A DNA stretch of 64,000 nt, taken from positions 152,918-216,917 of the forward strand of contig NZ_GG666045.1 of assembly GCF_000156575.1 (NCBI RefSeq). Direction: 5' to 3'. Source of the stretch: Anaerococcus lactolyticus ATCC 51172 (GTDB taxonomy: Bacteria; Bacillota; Clostridia; Tissierellales; Peptoniphilaceae). Of the stretch, positions 33,775 through 43,297 are shown one piece after another (position 1 is the stretch's first letter; each line of letters begins with the position of its first letter). The notes below the pieces were generated by a model. The model worked only from the letters and a program-made list of their open reading frames with translations, searched no databases and was not told where the DNA came from. The position numbers were made by a program, and so were the translations under genes.

Positions 33775-35676
33775 ATGAATTTAGTTAAAAAGAAAAACAT
33801 TAGCTATAAGGAACTTAAAAAAATTAAGTTAGGAGCAATATATTCTAAAGATTTAACAACATTTAGAGTTTTTGCACCAGATAGGGATAAGATAGACCTT
33901 GTTATAACTGATAACATAAAAGAAGTCAGAAGAAAAACATATCCGATGTCAAAAGATGATATGGGGATATTTTCAATAAGCCTAGCAGGGGATTACGATG
34001 GTTATTTTTATAATTATATTGTAGAAGATAAGTATGAAGTTACAGACCCATACGCATTTTCAGCGTCTATAAATTCTATGTATTCTGCAATCGTAAACCT
34101 TGAGGATACAGATCCAGAAGGCTTTAGGGAAAGCAAAATCCCAGAAATAAAAGAAAATGAAGCAATTATCTATGAGTTGAGTGTAAAAAACTATACATCG
34201 GATAAATCAAGTGGGGTATTTAATAGGGGTAAGTTCTTAGGTTTAGCAGAGACGAATACGTCATATAAAGGCGTAAGAACGGGAATTGATAATATTAAAG
34301 ACCTGGGTGTTACACACGTTCAAATCCTTCCAATGTATGATTTTATAAGCGTTGATGAGGATAATTCTAAATTTTTCTGTGATGATAATTATAATTGGGG
34401 TTACGATCCTGAATTATATTTTGCACCTGAAGGTTCATACTCAACCGATCCAACTAATCCTAAATCTAGGATAAGAGAAGCTAAACAAATGGTCAAGGCC
34501 TTCCATGATAAGGGAATAGGTGTAATTATGGATGTGGTTTATAACCATACCTTTAAGACTGTTGATTCAAACTTAAATACCTTAGCTCCCCAATATTATC
34601 ATAGGACAAATCCAGACCATAGCTTTTCTAACGGTTCAGGTTGTGGTAATGAACTTGCAAGTGAAAAACCTTTTGTGAGAAAATTAATAATAGATTCCTT
34701 AATTCATTGGGTTAAAGAGTATAAGATAGATGGTTTTAGATTCGACCTTATGGCATTAATTGATCTAGAAACAATAAGAATTGCAATCAGAGAATTAAGG
34801 AAGATAAACCCTAATATTATTATTTACGGTGAACCATGGATGGCTTTATCTTCTCCGCTAAGCTATGACCAGCAAATCTGGAAAGGTAAACAAAAATCAA
34901 ATGGTTTTGGAGTATTTAACGATGATTTTAGGGATGCTATCAAGGGCGATGTAAATTCTTACGGCAAAGGATATATACAAGGTCTTTTCTATAATAAACA
35001 TGCTATTGAAACCGGAATAAGAGGTTCAATTGATTATGGAAATGGTGATGGCTTTGCAGATGATGCAGCTGAGACAATCAATTATTTTAATTGTCATGAT
35101 AATTTAATTATTTATGATAAGCTGGCTATTTCATTAGATGATACTAGAAATATTAATTCATATATAAAACTCGCTATGGGAATAATCATGCTTTCATTTG
35201 GCAAACCCTTTATATATGAAGGAAATGAATTTAACCATAGCAAAAAGAATGACTCGAACTCATATAATTCACCACTTTCAGTAAATGCTATAAAATGGGA
35301 ACATAAAAAGAATAACATCGAGATTTTCAATTATACTAAAGATTTGATTGAATTGAGAAAAAATATTGAGGCCTTTAAATATACTAGTAAGGATGAGATA
35401 GAAAACAGACTTAAATTTATCGAAGGTTTAGAAGATAGTTTAATTGGATATATACTAGACAATAAGTATATTGTTCTTATAAATGCTAATGGGCATGATA
35501 TGTTTGTAAGTTGGAATATATTAGACGAATATTTTAAGGTAAACAAGGATAAAAAAATTGTAAAGGTTTTTGATAAAGAGGGTATTAATAAAATAAGCTT
35601 AGAGGCGACTGACGGCTTAAGTCTTGAATCTTTGTCAGTAAATGTATATAAAATAGGAGATACTTATGGATTATAA
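33775..35676 (+). CDS. pulA: Type I pullulanase / glycogen debranching enzyme
   Basis: GH13 debranching enzyme of 633 residues that cuts alpha-1,6 links. An N-terminal CBM48-like part (about 15-110) precedes the barrel. YNWGYDPELYFAPEGSYS is the type I pullulanase signature. The catalytic set is present: GFRFDLMALID (Asp), IIYGEPW (Glu), FNCHDN (Asp). No signal peptide, so it acts on cytosolic glycogen. ATG follows the previous stop by one base. Confidence 0.92.
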   Translation: MNLVKKKNISYKELKKIKLGAIYSKDLTTFRVFAPDRDKIDLVITDNIKEVRRKTYPMSKDDMGIFSISLAGDYDGYFYNYIVEDKYEVTDPYAFSASINSMYSAIVNLEDTDPEGFRESKIPEIKENEAIIYELSVKNYTSDKSSGVFNRGKFLGLAETNTSYKGVRTGIDNIKDLGVTHVQILPMYDFISVDEDNSKFFCDDNYNWGYDPELYFAPEGSYSTDPTNPKSRIREAKQMVKAFHDKGIGVIMDVVYNHTFKTVDSNLNTLAPQYYHRTNPDHSFSNGSGCGNELASEKPFVRKLIIDSLIHWVKEYKIDGFRFDLMALIDLETIRIAIRELRKINPNIIIYGEPWMALSSPLSYDQQIWKGKQKSNGFGVFNDDFRDAIKGDVNSYGKGYIQGLFYNKHAIETGIRGSIDYGNGDGFADDAAETINYFNCHDNLIIYDKLAISLDDTRNINSYIKLAMGIIMLSFGKPFIYEGNEFNHSKKNDSNSYNSPLSVNAIKWEHKKNNIEIFNYTKDLIELRKNIEAFKYTSKDEIENRLKFIEGLEDSLIGYILDNKYIVLINANGHDMFVSWNILDEYFKVNKDKKIVKVFDKEGINKISLEATDGLSLESLSVNVYKIGDTYGL

Positions 35677-37360
35677 GAAAAATTTTGAAATTTGGTACAA
35701 GGACGACAGGTTTGATGAGGAAACCAGAAAAGAATTAGAAGCTATTAAGAATAATGAAGACGAGATTAAAGATAGGTTTTATCAATCTTTAAAATTTGGA
35801 ACAGCTGGTTTAAGAGGCAAACTTGGAGCTGGTACAAACAGAATGAATAAATACATGGTTGCTCAAGCTACTCAAGGTTTTGCAGATGCAATAGCAGAAG
35901 GTGGAGAAGAGGCTAAAAAACGTGGCGTTGCTATAGCTTATGACGTTAGACATAAGTCTCTAGAATTTTCTAAAATTGCAGCAGAAGTATTTGCAGCTAA
36001 TGGCATAAAAGTTTATATTCATAAGGATATAGAGCTAACTCCTGTATGTTCATTTACTATTCGTGAGTTAGGATGCGTAGCTGGTGTAATGGTAACAGCT
36101 TCTCACAATCCTAGAGAATATAATGGTTACAAAGCTTATAATGAAGAAGGTAGCCAAATTATGGACCAAACAGCTAATAAGATTTTATCTTATATTGGTG
36201 ATCATCCAGACTTTTTCGAAATACCTAGAAAAGATTTTGAGGAAGGTCTAAAAGAAGGAATAATTGAGTACGTTCCAGATGAAGTGATAGAAAAATATAT
36301 GTCATTAATATTAGATTGCTCTATCAATGATAAGGGTATTGATAAGGATATTTGCGTTGTTTATTCACCACTAAACGGTACAGGTAATAAGCTAGTTAGA
36401 AGAATTCTTAAAGAAAGAAATTTCACTAATATCCATGTTGTAAAGGAACAGGAAAATCCTGATCCTGATTTTACTACAGTAGGTTATCCAAATCCAGAGG
36501 ACCCAAAGGCCTTCAAGTATTCAGAAGAACTTGGTAAAAAAGTTGGTGCTGACTTACTTCTTGCGACAGATCCTGATGCTGATAGGTGTGCAGTGGAAGT
36601 TAGAGATAGAAATGGTGAATATCAATTCTTAACAGGAAATTTAATTGGAACACTCCTAACTCAATATATCTTATCAGGACTCGATGCTAAAGGTGAATTG
36701 CCAAAAAATCCAGCAGTTGTTAAATCTATAGTAACTACAGACCTTATTGCTCCAATTGCCAAAAAATATGGTGTTAAGAAATACGATGTTTTAACAGGGT
36801 TCAAAAACATTTATGATAAGGCAAATGAACTTGAAAGAAATAATTCGGGTAAGTTTGTTTTTGGTTTTGAAGAATCTATCGGTTACAATTATAAGGATTT
36901 CGTAAGAGATAAGGATGCTGTTACAGCTGCCATGTTGATAACCGAAATGACTGCTTACTATAAATCACAAGGTAAAACTCTTCTAGATGTAATAGAACAA
37001 ATTTATAAAGAACATGGTTATTATTCTAATGAAGTTGTATCAATTGTGCTCGAAGGAGCTGATGGCCAAGCAAGAATTGGTAGAATAATGACAGATGTTA
37101 GAGAAAACCCTATTAAAGAAATTAATGGTGAAGAAGTTTCTAAAGTCATAGACTATCAAAATGATGAGACTGGTCTTCCAAAATCCAATGTTTTAAAATG
37201 CTATTTTAGCGACGATTCTTGGGTAACTTTAAGACCATCTGGTACAGAACCAAAAATAAAAATATATGTAAACGCAATTTCTGATTCTATGGACAAAGCC
37301 TTAGCAAAGAAAAATGCAATCGTTAAGTATATGGAAAGTTTAATCGATTCTATAAAATAA
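35666..37360 (+). CDS. pgcA: Phosphoglucomutase (alpha-D-phosphohexomutase family)
   Basis: Interconverts glucose-6-phosphate and glucose-1-phosphate, feeding GlgC. The 564-residue protein has GTAGLRGKLGAG near residue 47, the phosphoserine loop TASHNPREYNGYK, the metal loop DPDADRC, the sugar loop GFEESIGY and the phosphate loop RPSGTEPKIKIY. All residues look functional. Its start overlaps the pulA end by 11 bases with AGGAG inside pulA. It is the last gene of the operon. Confidence 0.94.
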   Translation: MDYKKNFEIWYKDDRFDEETRKELEAIKNNEDEIKDRFYQSLKFGTAGLRGKLGAGTNRMNKYMVAQATQGFADAIAEGGEEAKKRGVAIAYDVRHKSLEFSKIAAEVFAANGIKVYIHKDIELTPVCSFTIRELGCVAGVMVTASHNPREYNGYKAYNEEGSQIMDQTANKILSYIGDHPDFFEIPRKDFEEGLKEGIIEYVPDEVIEKYMSLILDCSINDKGIDKDICVVYSPLNGTGNKLVRRILKERNFTNIHVVKEQENPDPDFTTVGYPNPEDPKAFKYSEELGKKVGADLLLATDPDADRCAVEVRDRNGEYQFLTGNLIGTLLTQYILSGLDAKGELPKNPAVVKSIVTTDLIAPIAKKYGVKKYDVLTGFKNIYDKANELERNNSGKFVFGFEESIGYNYKDFVRDKDAVTAAMLITEMTAYYKSQGKTLLDVIEQIYKEHGYYSNEVVSIVLEGADGQARIGRIMTDVRENPIKEINGEEVSKVIDYQNDETGLPKSNVLKCYFSDDSWVTLRPSGTEPKIKIYVNAISDSMDKALAKKNAIVKYMESLIDSIK

Positions 37361-37371
37361 TACGTTTATTT

Positions 37372-37400
37372 AAAATCTCAGGGTAAAACCTGAGATTTTT
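37372..37400 (+). terminator. Terminator of the glycogen operon
   Basis: AAAATCTCAGG and CCTGAGATTTTT form an 11-bp stem with a six-base loop and T tail, 12 bases after the phosphoglucomutase stop. Confidence 0.92.
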
Positions 37401-37461
37401 CTCTTGAAAACTTGAATTTCGATTAAAATATCATAATATATAGCCAAGGAGTATTAGATAT

Positions 37462-37965
37462 ATGGAAAAATTTTTTAGTGTAATTGATAAAATATTTTCA
37501 ATTAATGTTTTTGGAAGCCTAACTTTATATCAATTACTATCGACAATATTAAAGTATATTTTTGTTTTCGTAGTTTTCTATTTTATTTACTCTATAATTA
37601 GAATAATATATTACGATGTTAGAACTACTTTAAAAAAAGAACAAGAATCAGATACTTATTTAAAATTGATAAATATAAATGATGGTTTTAGTTTTATGGT
37701 TCAAGAATATTATTTCATAGGTGAGGATAATACAATTGGCCGTGATGCAAGAAATACTATAAGCATAAATGATAAATACATGTCAAAATTTCATGCTAGA
37801 ATTTTACAAGATGAAAATATGTATTTTCTTGAAGATTTAAAATCAGCAAATGGAACTTACTTAAATGATGAAAAAATAACAGATGCTATTGAACTTAAAT
37901 CTGGGGATATCATTAGGCTTGGTTCGCTTAAATTCTTATTTATCCAAGGTGATCATGATGAATAG
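37462..37965 (+). CDS. Membrane-anchored FHA-domain protein
   Basis: A 167-residue protein with one hydrophobic segment (about 30-50) and a C-terminal FHA domain: NTIGRDARNTISINDKYMSK (with the phosphothreonine-binding Arg and Ser), FHARILQ, and SANGTYLNDEKI (the closing Asn). FHA domains bind phosphothreonine peptides. It overlaps rodA, and the order FHA, RodA, PBP recalls the actinobacterial fhaB-rodA-pbpA cluster. This suggests kinase-linked control of wall synthesis; no kinase gene is in the window. Confidence 0.88.
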   Translation: MEKFFSVIDKIFSINVFGSLTLYQLLSTILKYIFVFVVFYFIYSIIRIIYYDVRTTLKKEQESDTYLKLININDGFSFMVQEYYFIGEDNTIGRDARNTISINDKYMSKFHARILQDENMYFLEDLKSANGTYLNDEKITDAIELKSGDIIRLGSLKFLFIQGDHDE

Positions 37966-39223
37966 AACTTTTGATAAATTAGAAAAATCTATGATAATTA
38001 CAAGAGCAAAAGCAAATTTAAACTTATTTTTATTTGAGTTTTTATCTTTGTCTTTAGCTATGATATTTAATATTAAAAATTTAACTAGTATGGATTTTTA
38101 TACTTATCTAGCAATACTTATTGTAACTTTGCTTACATCTTTTTTGGTAGATAGGTTTACCAAGTCTGACAATATCTTGCTTTTGATTGTAAATATGTTA
38201 TTTTCAATTGGGGTAGCCATTATATATAGACTTGACCCAAAACTTGGCAGAAGACAATTGCAAATCTATATTGTAGGTGTAATCCTATTTTTTATGACTT
38301 ATTTTATTTTAAAATCTTATAAGAAATGGGATAAATTTATTTTATTTTACGCAGGCATTTCTATTGCTTTGTTCATATTTACATTGATTTTTGGTACCAA
38401 TTTATATGGAGCAAAAAACTGGATTATAGTTGCACATAAATTTAGTATCCAGCCTTCAGAATTTATAAAGGTCCCTCTTGCTTTTTTTATTGCAAGCTTT
38501 TACACTAATTTTAATCAAATTAGCCTAAAACCCTTTGGAAGGTATTTTATGAATTTTATGATTTATGTATTCATAGGATTCTTATTTCTTCAAAAGGATT
38601 TGGGAACTGCGTTAATATTTTTTGGAGTCTTAATTTTAAGTCAATTTGTTTATGAAAAAGACAGGAAACTTATTTTTATAAATATGTTTTTTATGATAAT
38701 AGGCTCTATCGTTGCTTATTTTCTATTTGGACACGTTAGGATTAGAGTTTCAACTTGGCTTGACCCATGGTCAGACATAGATGCAACAGGCTATCAAATT
38801 ACCCAAGCCTTATTTGCTACCGCAAGTGGTGGTTTATTTGGGACTGGTATTGGTCTAGGTAGGCCTGACTATATTCCAGTAGCAGAATCAGATTTTATTT
38901 TCTCAGCTATTTGTGAAGAAATGGGAGTTTTTATGGGTGTAGGAGTTGTATTGTTATTTATGATACTCGTCTATAGAGCTTTAAAGATTTCTCTAACTCA
39001 ACAAAATAAATTTTATTCTGTACTAGCCTTTTGTATAGGAATTTTATTTGCCTTACAGACTTTCATCATTCTTGGTGGTGTCCTTAAGCTTATTCCATTA
39101 ACAGGAGTAACCCTACCATTTATTAGTCAAGGAGGCTCATCAATGTTATCTGGATTTATCCTTCTAGGATGCCTTCAATATTGTGGGGAAGAAATAAAAG
39201 AAGGAGGCAAGAGTGACAGATAA
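37955..39223 (+). CDS. RodA/FtsW-family peptidoglycan glycosyltransferase
   Basis: SEDS membrane glycosyltransferase of 422 residues with about ten hydrophobic segments. It has the family blocks YGAKNWI, IQPSEFIKV, FLQKDLGTALIF, WLDPW and the C-terminal PLTGVTLPFISQGGSS. I placed the start at ATG 37955 (tandem ATGs at 37955 and 37958) because AAGGTG lies just upstream; the frame is open further left inside the FHA gene but without a site. It pairs with the PBP that follows. Confidence 0.92.
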   Translation: MMNRTFDKLEKSMIITRAKANLNLFLFEFLSLSLAMIFNIKNLTSMDFYTYLAILIVTLLTSFLVDRFTKSDNILLLIVNMLFSIGVAIIYRLDPKLGRRQLQIYIVGVILFFMTYFILKSYKKWDKFILFYAGISIALFIFTLIFGTNLYGAKNWIIVAHKFSIQPSEFIKVPLAFFIASFYTNFNQISLKPFGRYFMNFMIYVFIGFLFLQKDLGTALIFFGVLILSQFVYEKDRKLIFINMFFMIIGSIVAYFLFGHVRIRVSTWLDPWSDIDATGYQITQALFATASGGLFGTGIGLGRPDYIPVAESDFIFSAICEEMGVFMGVGVVLLFMILVYRALKISLTQQNKFYSVLAFCIGILFALQTFIILGGVLKLIPLTGVTLPFISQGGSSMLSGFILLGCLQYCGEEIKEGGKSDR

Positions 39224-40733
39224 TAGAGAAAATAAAAAAAGAATTACTGGTAAAAGTTTCATTGACAAAATAAAGGAACTTGAAGAAAAACAAAGATATA
39301 AGGAAAATAACCAATTAAAAGTCTTATCCAAATCAACCCTAAACAAAAGATTGGTATTTGTTATGATATTTTTTGTTTGTTTGTTTATGTTCCTAACCCT
39401 ATATTTAGTCTATTTTCAACTATTTAAGGCAAAGTCCTTAGCAGAAAACTCTCATAATAGGAGACTTTGGCTTAATGAAGATTTAGTAAAAAGAGGAAGT
39501 ATATACGATAAAAATGGAAATGTTTTAGCATTTAGCAAACAGGATGGATCTGGAAAGCAAGTAAGAATTTATAATTATCCAGAAGCATCAGCTCCAATTA
39601 CAGGTTATTCTTCAACTACTTACGGTAAAACTGGTATTGAAAAATCCTATAATAAAGAACTACTCGCGATTAGCGGAGAAAACTTCAGTCAATTTAGGAA
39701 GATGGTTGTAAAAAAGGATACAGGAAATAACCTTCATCTAAGTGTTGATCAAAATATTCAAAATATTGTTTATAACTACCTTAGTGCTCACAAGGGGGCA
39801 TGTGTAGTCATGAATCCGACAACTGGACAGGTTTTAGCAATGGTATCAACACCAAGTTTTAACCCAAATAGTCTCGATGATGATTGGAATAATCTAATTC
39901 AAACAGACGATGGAAGGCTTATTAATAGGGCTTGTTTAGGTTTATATAGGCCGGGTTCCACTTTTAAAATTATTACTTCTGCATCGATTTTAGATAATGA
40001 CATTAATACTTCTTACAATGATAAAGGAAGTGAAATTGTCCAAGGCTATGAAATAAAAAACTTTGAAGACCAAATATTTGGTAGCTTGAATTTAAGGACA
40101 GCTTTCATTAATTCTGCTAACACATATTTTGCCAACAAAGCAGTAAAATTAGGTAGGGATAAATTAGCAAAAACTAGTGAGAATTTTGCTTTCAATAAAG
40201 ACTATGAATTTGATTTGGATAAAAATAAGTCTGTTATACCTTTTAAGGATTTAAATCAAGCAGACCTTGCTATGACAGGTTTTGGTTATGGAAAAACTCA
40301 GGTTACTCCTTTGCATATGGCTATGGTTACATCAGCTATTGCCAATAATGGAGTTATGATGAAGCCAAGACTTGTGGATAAAATTACCAATAAGGAAAAC
40401 GACGTTATCTTTGAAGCGGAAGATGAAATATTATCTAAGGCAACTAGTGAAACTACAGCAAATGCTATAAGAGATTTGATGGTAGAAGTAGTAAGAAATG
40501 GTACAGGAAGTGCGGCTTATATCGATTGGGTAAAGCTTGCTGGTAAAACAGGTACTGCTGATAAGGCAGATGGTAAAGTAGATGCATGGTTTGTTGGCTT
40601 TGCTCCTGCAGATGACCCCAAAATTGCTTTTGCTATCGTTATTGAAGATAGTCAAGGCACAGGTGGTGAAGTAGCTGCGCCTTTAGCAAGAAGAATCGTT
40701 AGAGACATTTTTAATACAATTTCATTTAATTAA
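39213..40733 (+). CDS. Class B penicillin-binding protein (transpeptidase)
   Basis: A 506-residue protein with a cytosolic charged start, one membrane anchor (about 48-70), a PBP dimerisation-type region and a transpeptidase domain. The active-site motifs are STFK (near 249), SAN (in INSANTYF) and KTGTAD (near 444). It cross-links peptidoglycan and is the natural partner of the RodA-like protein it overlaps by 11 bases. The stop abuts the end of the convergent NAD kinase gene. Confidence 0.93.
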   Translation: MTDNRENKKRITGKSFIDKIKELEEKQRYKENNQLKVLSKSTLNKRLVFVMIFFVCLFMFLTLYLVYFQLFKAKSLAENSHNRRLWLNEDLVKRGSIYDKNGNVLAFSKQDGSGKQVRIYNYPEASAPITGYSSTTYGKTGIEKSYNKELLAISGENFSQFRKMVVKKDTGNNLHLSVDQNIQNIVYNYLSAHKGACVVMNPTTGQVLAMVSTPSFNPNSLDDDWNNLIQTDDGRLINRACLGLYRPGSTFKIITSASILDNDINTSYNDKGSEIVQGYEIKNFEDQIFGSLNLRTAFINSANTYFANKAVKLGRDKLAKTSENFAFNKDYEFDLDKNKSVIPFKDLNQADLAMTGFGYGKTQVTPLHMAMVTSAIANNGVMMKPRLVDKITNKENDVIFEAEDEILSKATSETTANAIRDLMVEVVRNGTGSAAYIDWVKLAGKTGTADKADGKVDAWFVGFAPADDPKIAFAIVIEDSQGTGGEVAAPLARRIVRDIFNTISFN

Positions 40734-41519
40734 TTACATAAGCTTATTTTTAATATTAGTCCAGTAATGGTTTTTATTGAGAATAAGCTTATTTATTTTG
40801 TTTTGAGAAACACCAATCTTAATTTTATAGTCTTGGGTAAAAAATTCTTTTCCGTCAAATATAAAAACTGTGTGATAGTTATCTCTTTTTGAAACTGAAA
40901 TTTCTACACTAGCATCATTGGGTAGAACAACAGGGCACTTTAAAGCCTTGTTAAGGTTTGAATAAACTGGAGCTACTGGTGTAAGCTGGTAGCCGTTGAG
41001 GGACTGGTGGAGGATTGCTCCTTTAGCTGAAAGATTATAAGCAGTTGATCCATGTGGGGTAGAGATTATTAGGCCATCACCTGAGTAGTACTCAATGAAG
41101 TTGCCATCAATAAAAACTTTTAGCCTAATTATCTGGTTTTTACTTGATTTTACAACCACTTCATTTATAGCATTAATTTTTTTGTTATTTATTTTAGATT
41201 CAAGCACTGTTAGCTCTTCAATAGAGTATTCTTTTTTTGAAAGAGCAGCTACAAATTCATCAAGCATATCAACTTCTATTTCCTGGTAAAAACCAAGATG
41301 GCCAGTATTAATTCCAATAAAAGGAATAGGTGAAAAATTAGTAAGGTGCACGGCATTTAAAAATGTTCCATCTCCACCAATTACAAGATTTAAAAAAGCG
41401 TTTTTGTTGTAATGGGTGCTAACTTGATACCCATTGCTTTGTAATATGTTTTTTACCTTATGAAAAATAGTATTTGTATATCTAGATTTGTTCTTAAAAA
41501 TATTAATTATATTTGTCAT
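40734..41519 (-). CDS. nadK: NAD kinase
   Basis: Makes NADP from NAD. The 261-residue protein has LVIGGDGTFLNAVH (GGDG 48-51), NTGHLGFYQE, the conserved NE pair (INEVVV) and SGDGLIISTPHGSTAYNLSA. It is the only minus-strand core gene besides ssrA. It converges on the PBP gene with no gap between stops and no separate terminator, so the two transcripts probably overlap. A 39-base divergent gap separates it from the pseudouridine synthase gene. Confidence 0.93.
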   Translation of the reverse strand: MTNIINIFKNKSRYTNTIFHKVKNILQSNGYQVSTHYNKNAFLNLVIGGDGTFLNAVHLTNFSPIPFIGINTGHLGFYQEIEVDMLDEFVAALSKKEYSIEELTVLESKINNKKINAINEVVVKSSKNQIIRLKVFIDGNFIEYYSGDGLIISTPHGSTAYNLSAKGAILHQSLNGYQLTPVAPVYSNLNKALKCPVVLPNDASVEISVSKRDNYHTVFIFDGKEFFTQDYKIKIGVSQNKINKLILNKNHYWTNIKNKLM

Positions 41520-41558
41520 ATCATATCCTTTCGATTATATTATATCATAGGAGCTAGT

Positions 41559-42401
41559 ATGAATTATATAAAATTTGAAAATTTTAGAAAAATAACCTTA
41601 AAGAAATTTTTGAAAGAAAAATCAATCTCTATTAGAGCATACCAAGATTTATTGAATGAAGGAATATTGGTCAATGACAGTAGTGTTCATAATAATATTA
41701 ACTTGGGTAAAGGAGATATCGTAAAGATAAAAATTGACTCCGAAGATCTTGATTACGCACCTATTGAGGGAGAACTAAATATAGTATATGAAGATGAAAA
41801 TATCATAGTCGTAAATAAACCTAGTGGGCTAACTGTTAATTCAAAAAATCAGTTAAGTCTTGCTAATTTACTAGCCTATTATTTTCAGAAAAATGATATT
41901 AAATCTAAAATAAGACTTATAAATAGGTTGGATATGAACACATCAGGATTAATGATGGTTGCTAAAAATAGATATGCTCAAGCTTATTACCAAAAACAAA
42001 TTGAGGAAAACAAGACGCATAAAAAATATTTGGCCTATGTGGCTGGAGCACTTAATATAAATGAATTATTTAAAATAAATCTTGAATACGATGAAATTAG
42101 TAAGACTTATAGGAATAGCGAGAAAGGAAGACTTGCTATAACATATTTTAAAACCTTGTCTTGTGATGATGACTATTCACTTATAGAGTGTGATATAAAA
42201 ACTGGAAAGACTCATCAAATCAGGGCTAGTCTTAGGAGTATGGGGCATCCTATAATCGGTGATAAACTTTATGGATCAGCTTATAATTTTGATCGTTTCT
42301 TACTACATTCTTTTTATTTATCATTTAAAGAATTTGTTGGTCAGGAAAGTATTATCCTTGAGAATTTGCCTGAATTCAAGCCTTTTTTACTTAAATTATG
42401 A
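41559..42401 (+). CDS. RluA-family pseudouridine synthase
   Basis: A 280-residue RNA pseudouridine synthase. An N-terminal S4-like domain (ITLKKFLKEKSISIRAYQDL) precedes the catalytic domain: INRLDMNTSGLMMVAKN with the catalytic Asp, then GKTHQIRASLRSMGHPIIGD. I chose ATG 41559 with TAGGAG six bases upstream; the longer frame from 41460 reads into the divergent nadK gene. The target uridine cannot be deduced. A second paralogue is at 54066. Confidence 0.9.
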   Translation: MNYIKFENFRKITLKKFLKEKSISIRAYQDLLNEGILVNDSSVHNNINLGKGDIVKIKIDSEDLDYAPIEGELNIVYEDENIIVVNKPSGLTVNSKNQLSLANLLAYYFQKNDIKSKIRLINRLDMNTSGLMMVAKNRYAQAYYQKQIEENKTHKKYLAYVAGALNINELFKINLEYDEISKTYRNSEKGRLAITYFKTLSCDDDYSLIECDIKTGKTHQIRASLRSMGHPIIGDKLYGSAYNFDRFLLHSFYLSFKEFVGQESIILENLPEFKPFLLKL

Positions 42402-42412
42402 AAAGATTATCT

Positions 42413-42441
42413 TGCAAAAAATTTTTAAATATACTATAATT
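42413..42441 (+). promoter_or_regulatory. Promoter of the 6S-like RNA
   Basis: -35 TTGCAA (42413-42418) and -10 TATAAT (42436-42441) with an ideal 17-base spacer, followed seven bases later by the start of the closing stem at 42448. Confidence 0.8.
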
Positions 42442-42447
42442 AAATTA

Positions 42448-42605
42448 TCCTAAGGTATAGGTCCAATTTAAACCTACAAACTTTATAAGGGATTGCGGAG
42501 TTCTAACTTTGATGGCAAGCCTCCAATGAGTGGAAGTCAGAGATTTTAGACAGCTTGCCCACCTTCACATACGGGAAGGTCTTAAGTTAAGGACCCCCTT
42601 AGGAT
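42448..42605 (+). ncRNA. ssrS: Probable 6S RNA
   Basis: A non-coding RNA of about 158 bases behind a near-consensus promoter. The ends pair perfectly, ATCCTAAGG (42448-42456) with CCTTAGGAT (42597-42605), and a second helix GGTCC (42461-42465) with GGACC (42591-42595) follows. The large central part is only partly paired, matching the long hairpin with central bubble of 6S RNA, which mimics an open promoter and binds RNA polymerase. The identification is by shape and size, not by a matched consensus. An SRP RNA was considered and lacks the GGAAG/GNAR tip. Confidence 0.6.
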
Positions 42606-42674
42606 AAATTTAAAGTTTTAAAATATTATTTTTGGGTAATAATTAATAAGACTAAAAATAAAGGAGAATGATAT

Positions 42675-43283
42675 ATGTCACTAGCAGATTATATTGAAAG
42701 TAAAGCAAAAGCTAAACAAAGGGAAATTAAGTACGAAATTTGGAAAGCTAAAAACCATGATTCGAGAATGAGAGGGCAAGGACTACTCGTTGGTGCCTTA
42801 GTTGGTGCTGCAGCAGGTATATTATTTGCTCCTAAATCTGGTAAGCAAACAAGAGAAGACATAAAAGAAGCATTTAATGATACTGTTGAAACAGTCAGAG
42901 ATACAACATACGATGTGATAGATCAGGCAAAAGACGGTTATGAAGACTTGAAATATAGGGCATACACCGATCTTCAACCAATTAAGGATGGCCTAGAATA
43001 TGGAGCTGAAGTAGCCAAAGATACAGGAAGACAAATCAAAGATGCTTCAAGAGAAGTGAAAGAATCACTTGCTGAAGGCGCTAAAGATGTTAAAGAAATA
43101 GTTAAGGAAAGCGCCGGAGAAATTTCAAAAGTAGCAGATGAAAAAAAAGAAGAAATTTCTAAAGAAGCTAAAGAAACTAAAGAAGCAGTTAAAGATAATG
43201 CTGAAGATTTAAAAGAAGAAGCTAAAGAAACAAAAGAAAAGGTAAAAGAGAACGATTTAAAAGTAAGACATAAGAATAATTAG
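42675..43283 (+). CDS. YtxH-domain protein
   Basis: A 202-residue protein. The YtxH domain is near the start: a Gly/Ala-rich membrane segment (LLVGALVGAAAGILFAPKSG, about 36-55) followed by KQTREDIKEAF. The rest is a long amphipathic, Lys/Glu/Ala-rich helical region with 11-residue-like periodicity (EEAKETKEKVKEN), recalling LEA or apolipoprotein-like helices. Such proteins are linked to envelope stress in Firmicutes. AAAGGAG precedes the start. Co-transcribed with the next gene. Confidence 0.82.
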   Translation: MSLADYIESKAKAKQREIKYEIWKAKNHDSRMRGQGLLVGALVGAAAGILFAPKSGKQTREDIKEAFNDTVETVRDTTYDVIDQAKDGYEDLKYRAYTDLQPIKDGLEYGAEVAKDTGRQIKDASREVKESLAEGAKDVKEIVKESAGEISKVADEKKEEISKEAKETKEAVKDNAEDLKEEAKETKEKVKENDLKVRHKNN

Positions 43284-43297
43284 TCAAGGAGATATAA

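Noticed and set aside
37425-37445. ATATCATAATATATAG resembling the ICE palindromic operator
   Set aside because: Only one half-site is present and it lies in core chromosome before the FHA gene; chance in AT-rich DNA.
40734-41519. Pseudogene status for nadK because it is the only minus-strand core gene
   Set aside because: All NAD kinase motifs are intact and the frame is full length.
42448-42605. SRP RNA instead of 6S RNA
   Set aside because: The conserved apical GGAAG/GNAR motif of SRP RNA is missing and the extended closing stem with bubble fits 6S better.
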